Positions 4,670-5,957 of a stretch of 5,957 nucleotides of DNA are shown here, piece after piece; the first letter of the stretch is position 1, and the number at the start of each line of letters is the position of its first letter. The DNA comes from Coriobacteriales bacterium (lineage in GTDB: Bacteria > Actinomycetota > Coriobacteriia > Coriobacteriales > UBA8131), in assembly GCA_031272005.1 (NCBI GenBank), contig JAISUQ010000120.1, forward strand, positions 1 through 5,957, in the 5' to 3' direction. A program made the position numbers and the translations under genes. Under the pieces are notes generated by a model. It was not told the DNA's origin. It made no database searches and saw nothing but the letters and a program-made list of their open reading frames with translations.

Positions 4670-5957
4670 ATGGATAAGTCCATCGACTTGACTGACCCCA
4701 GTATCGAAGTCCGAAAATCGATGTGCTACTTCTGCCACACCAACTGCGGCGTGCTGGCTTATGTCAAGGACGGCGAAGTGGTAGCCATCAAGGGCGATCC
4801 GGCGCACCCCGTCAATCGCGGCGGACTGTGCTGCCGGGGCAACATCGCCTTGAAGCACCTCGATCATCCGGATCGCATCAACTATCCGCTGAAGCGCAAA
4901 GGCGAGCGGGGAGCCAACCAGTGGGAGCAAATCTCCTGGGATCAGGCCCTGGATGAGATAGCCGAGCGCCTGGCAGCCATCCGCGATGAGTCCGGCCCGG
5001 AGGCTGTGGCCTCGGCCGGTGGCACGCTGCGCACCGATGACTGGGCTCGCCGGCGCTTCATGAACATCTTCGGCAGTCCCAACGGCTTCCATAACGCGCT
5101 GCTCTGCTGGATCCCGACCTTCATGATCGAGGCCGCTGTCTCCGGTTGGAGCCCGTTTAACTCCGATATGTCCAACAGCCGCATCGCTGTCATCTGGGGC
5201 GCCAACCCCGGCGCCGCCACTCTGCCGTCGATGCGCGGCCTGAGCGATCTCAAGGCGCGCGGTCTGAAGATCATCGTCATCGACCCGCGTTTCACCGAGA
5301 CCGTGGCCCATGCCGACCTCTGGCTGCCGATTCGTCCCGGCGCCGATCTGGCCCTGGCTCTGGCCTGGCTGAACGTCATCATCAACGAAAAGCTCTACGA
5401 TCAGGAGTTCGTGCGCGACTGGTGCGTGGGCTTTGAGGAGCTCAAGGAGCACATCCAGCCCTACACCGCCGAATGGGCTGCACCGCTGACCTGGCTGGAC
5501 GCCAACCTGATCAAGGAAAGCGCCCGGCTGTACGCCAACAACCGCCCCGGCAACATCCAGTGGGGCACGGCGCTCGATCAACAGGGACGCCCCTCCGGCG
5601 CCGGCATCCATGCCCGGGCGCTGCTCAGGGCGATCTGCGGCAACATCGACTGCCCCGGTGGCGATCTGATGCCCGGCCCCAGCCAGGAGTACGTGGTCGA
5701 CGAGGAGCTGGAGGCCAACGACTGGCTGAGTGAAGAGCAGCGCGCCAAGCAGATCGGCGCCGACCAGTTCAAACTCTGCGCCTGGCCCGGCTATCGGCTC
5801 ATCTCCGATATTGCCACCCAAACCTGGGGCAAGGCGCCCACTGCCGAGTGGATGTGCGAAGCCAACGGCCCGGCGGTATTCAGGGCCATTCTCACCGGCG
5901 AACCCTATCAGATCCGAGCACTGCTGGTCTCGGCCACCAACCCGGTGAACTCCTACG
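4670..5957 (+). CDS. Second molybdopterin (Mo/W bis-MGD) oxidoreductase, 5' part (Mo2)
   Basis: The frame is open from ATG 4670 to the right edge: 429 complete codons, about half to two-thirds of a family member. AGGAG (4660-4664) lies five bases before the start. The 4Fe-4S motif is C19-x2-C22-x3-C26...C54, followed by RG where many relatives have KG. RINYPLKRKG (69-78) and WEQISWDQALDEIAERL (85-101) match Mo1 closely. C146 in LLCWIP is the likely metal ligand. DWCVGFEELKEHIQPY is followed directly by the next core helix, so Mo2 lacks the roughly 80-residue loop of Mo1. In this it resembles acetylene hydratase as I remember that sequence. The later segment DQFKLCAWPGYR is the counterpart of Mo1's DQFRLMAWPGF. 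There is no Tat signal, so a cytoplasmic location is expected. It is a clear paralogue of Mo1 but well diverged, so a distinct substrate or partner role is plausible. The reaction is unknown and the C-terminal domain is not seen. Confidence 0.93.
   Translation, partial: MDKSIDLTDPSIEVRKSMCYFCHTNCGVLAYVKDGEVVAIKGDPAHPVNRGGLCCRGNIALKHLDHPDRINYPLKRKGERGANQWEQISWDQALDEIAERLAAIRDESGPEAVASAGGTLRTDDWARRRFMNIFGSPNGFHNALLCWIPTFMIEAAVSGWSPFNSDMSNSRIAVIWGANPGAATLPSMRGLSDLKARGLKIIVIDPRFTETVAHADLWLPIRPGADLALALAWLNVIINEKLYDQEFVRDWCVGFEELKEHIQPYTAEWAAPLTWLDANLIKESARLYANNRPGNIQWGTALDQQGRPSGAGIHARALLRAICGNIDCPGGDLMPGPSQEYVVDEELEANDWLSEEQRAKQIGADQFKLCAWPGYRLISDIATQTWGKAPTAEWMCEANGPAVFRAILTGEPYQIRALLVSATNPVNSY

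Noticed and set aside
4649..5821. Long antisense open frame (390 codons) opposite Mo2
   Set aside because: Same codon-register effect; the sense strand has a clear enzyme with conserved motifs.
1..5957. CRISPR arrays, tRNA genes, insertion sequences or attachment sites
   Set aside because: No regularly spaced repeats, cloverleaf-like segments, transposase frames or terminal inverted repeats were seen; the repeats present are local tandem copies.

Overview
This is a GC-rich bacterial window. All five recognisable genes lie on the + strand, and the content points to an anaerobe: two molybdenum/tungsten bis-pterin enzymes, a dicluster ferredoxin and an aldo/keto reductase carrying its own iron-sulfur domain. 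I cannot name the organism. Anaerobic Desulfobacterota, Chloroflexota or Firmicutes-type metabolism would all fit, and nothing in the window decides between them.

Layout. Positions 1-680 hold the 3' part of an aldo/keto reductase with two 4Fe-4S motifs; its start lies outside the window. Its last codons and stop are repeated just downstream in a 67-bp imperfect tandem duplication (628-694 and 695-761). Positions 762-948 are non-coding, with a short perfect inverted repeat, a weak promoter candidate and a small hairpin before a good ribosome binding site. Positions 949-3675 encode a complete 908-residue cytoplasmic-type molybdopterin oxidoreductase (here Mo1). A gap of 175 bases carries an elaborate nested inverted repeat. 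A 90-residue 2x[4Fe-4S] ferredoxin follows (3851-4123), then two hairpins, then a 93-residue double zinc-ribbon protein with a Gly-Pro-Lys repeat tail (4253-4534). After a 135-base gap, a second, divergent molybdopterin oxidoreductase (Mo2) starts at 4670 and runs off the right edge.

How the genes may work together (inference). Mo1 and Mo2 are paralogues of the thiosulfate-reductase/acetylene-hydratase branch of the DMSO-reductase superfamily. Each has an N-terminal CxxCxxxC...C cluster motif and a cysteine in the expected metal-ligand position. Neither has a Tat signal, so both should stay in the cytoplasm, unlike respiratory PsrA/PhsA enzymes. The ferredoxin is the obvious electron carrier or small subunit. 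No membrane anchor or quinol-oxidising subunit is visible. The zinc-ribbon protein between ferredoxin and Mo2 has no assigned role; assembly factor, chaperone or regulator are guesses. The set looks like a soluble Mo/W enzyme system acting on an unknown substrate. The aldo/keto reductase is separated by 268 bases and may not belong to the same unit.
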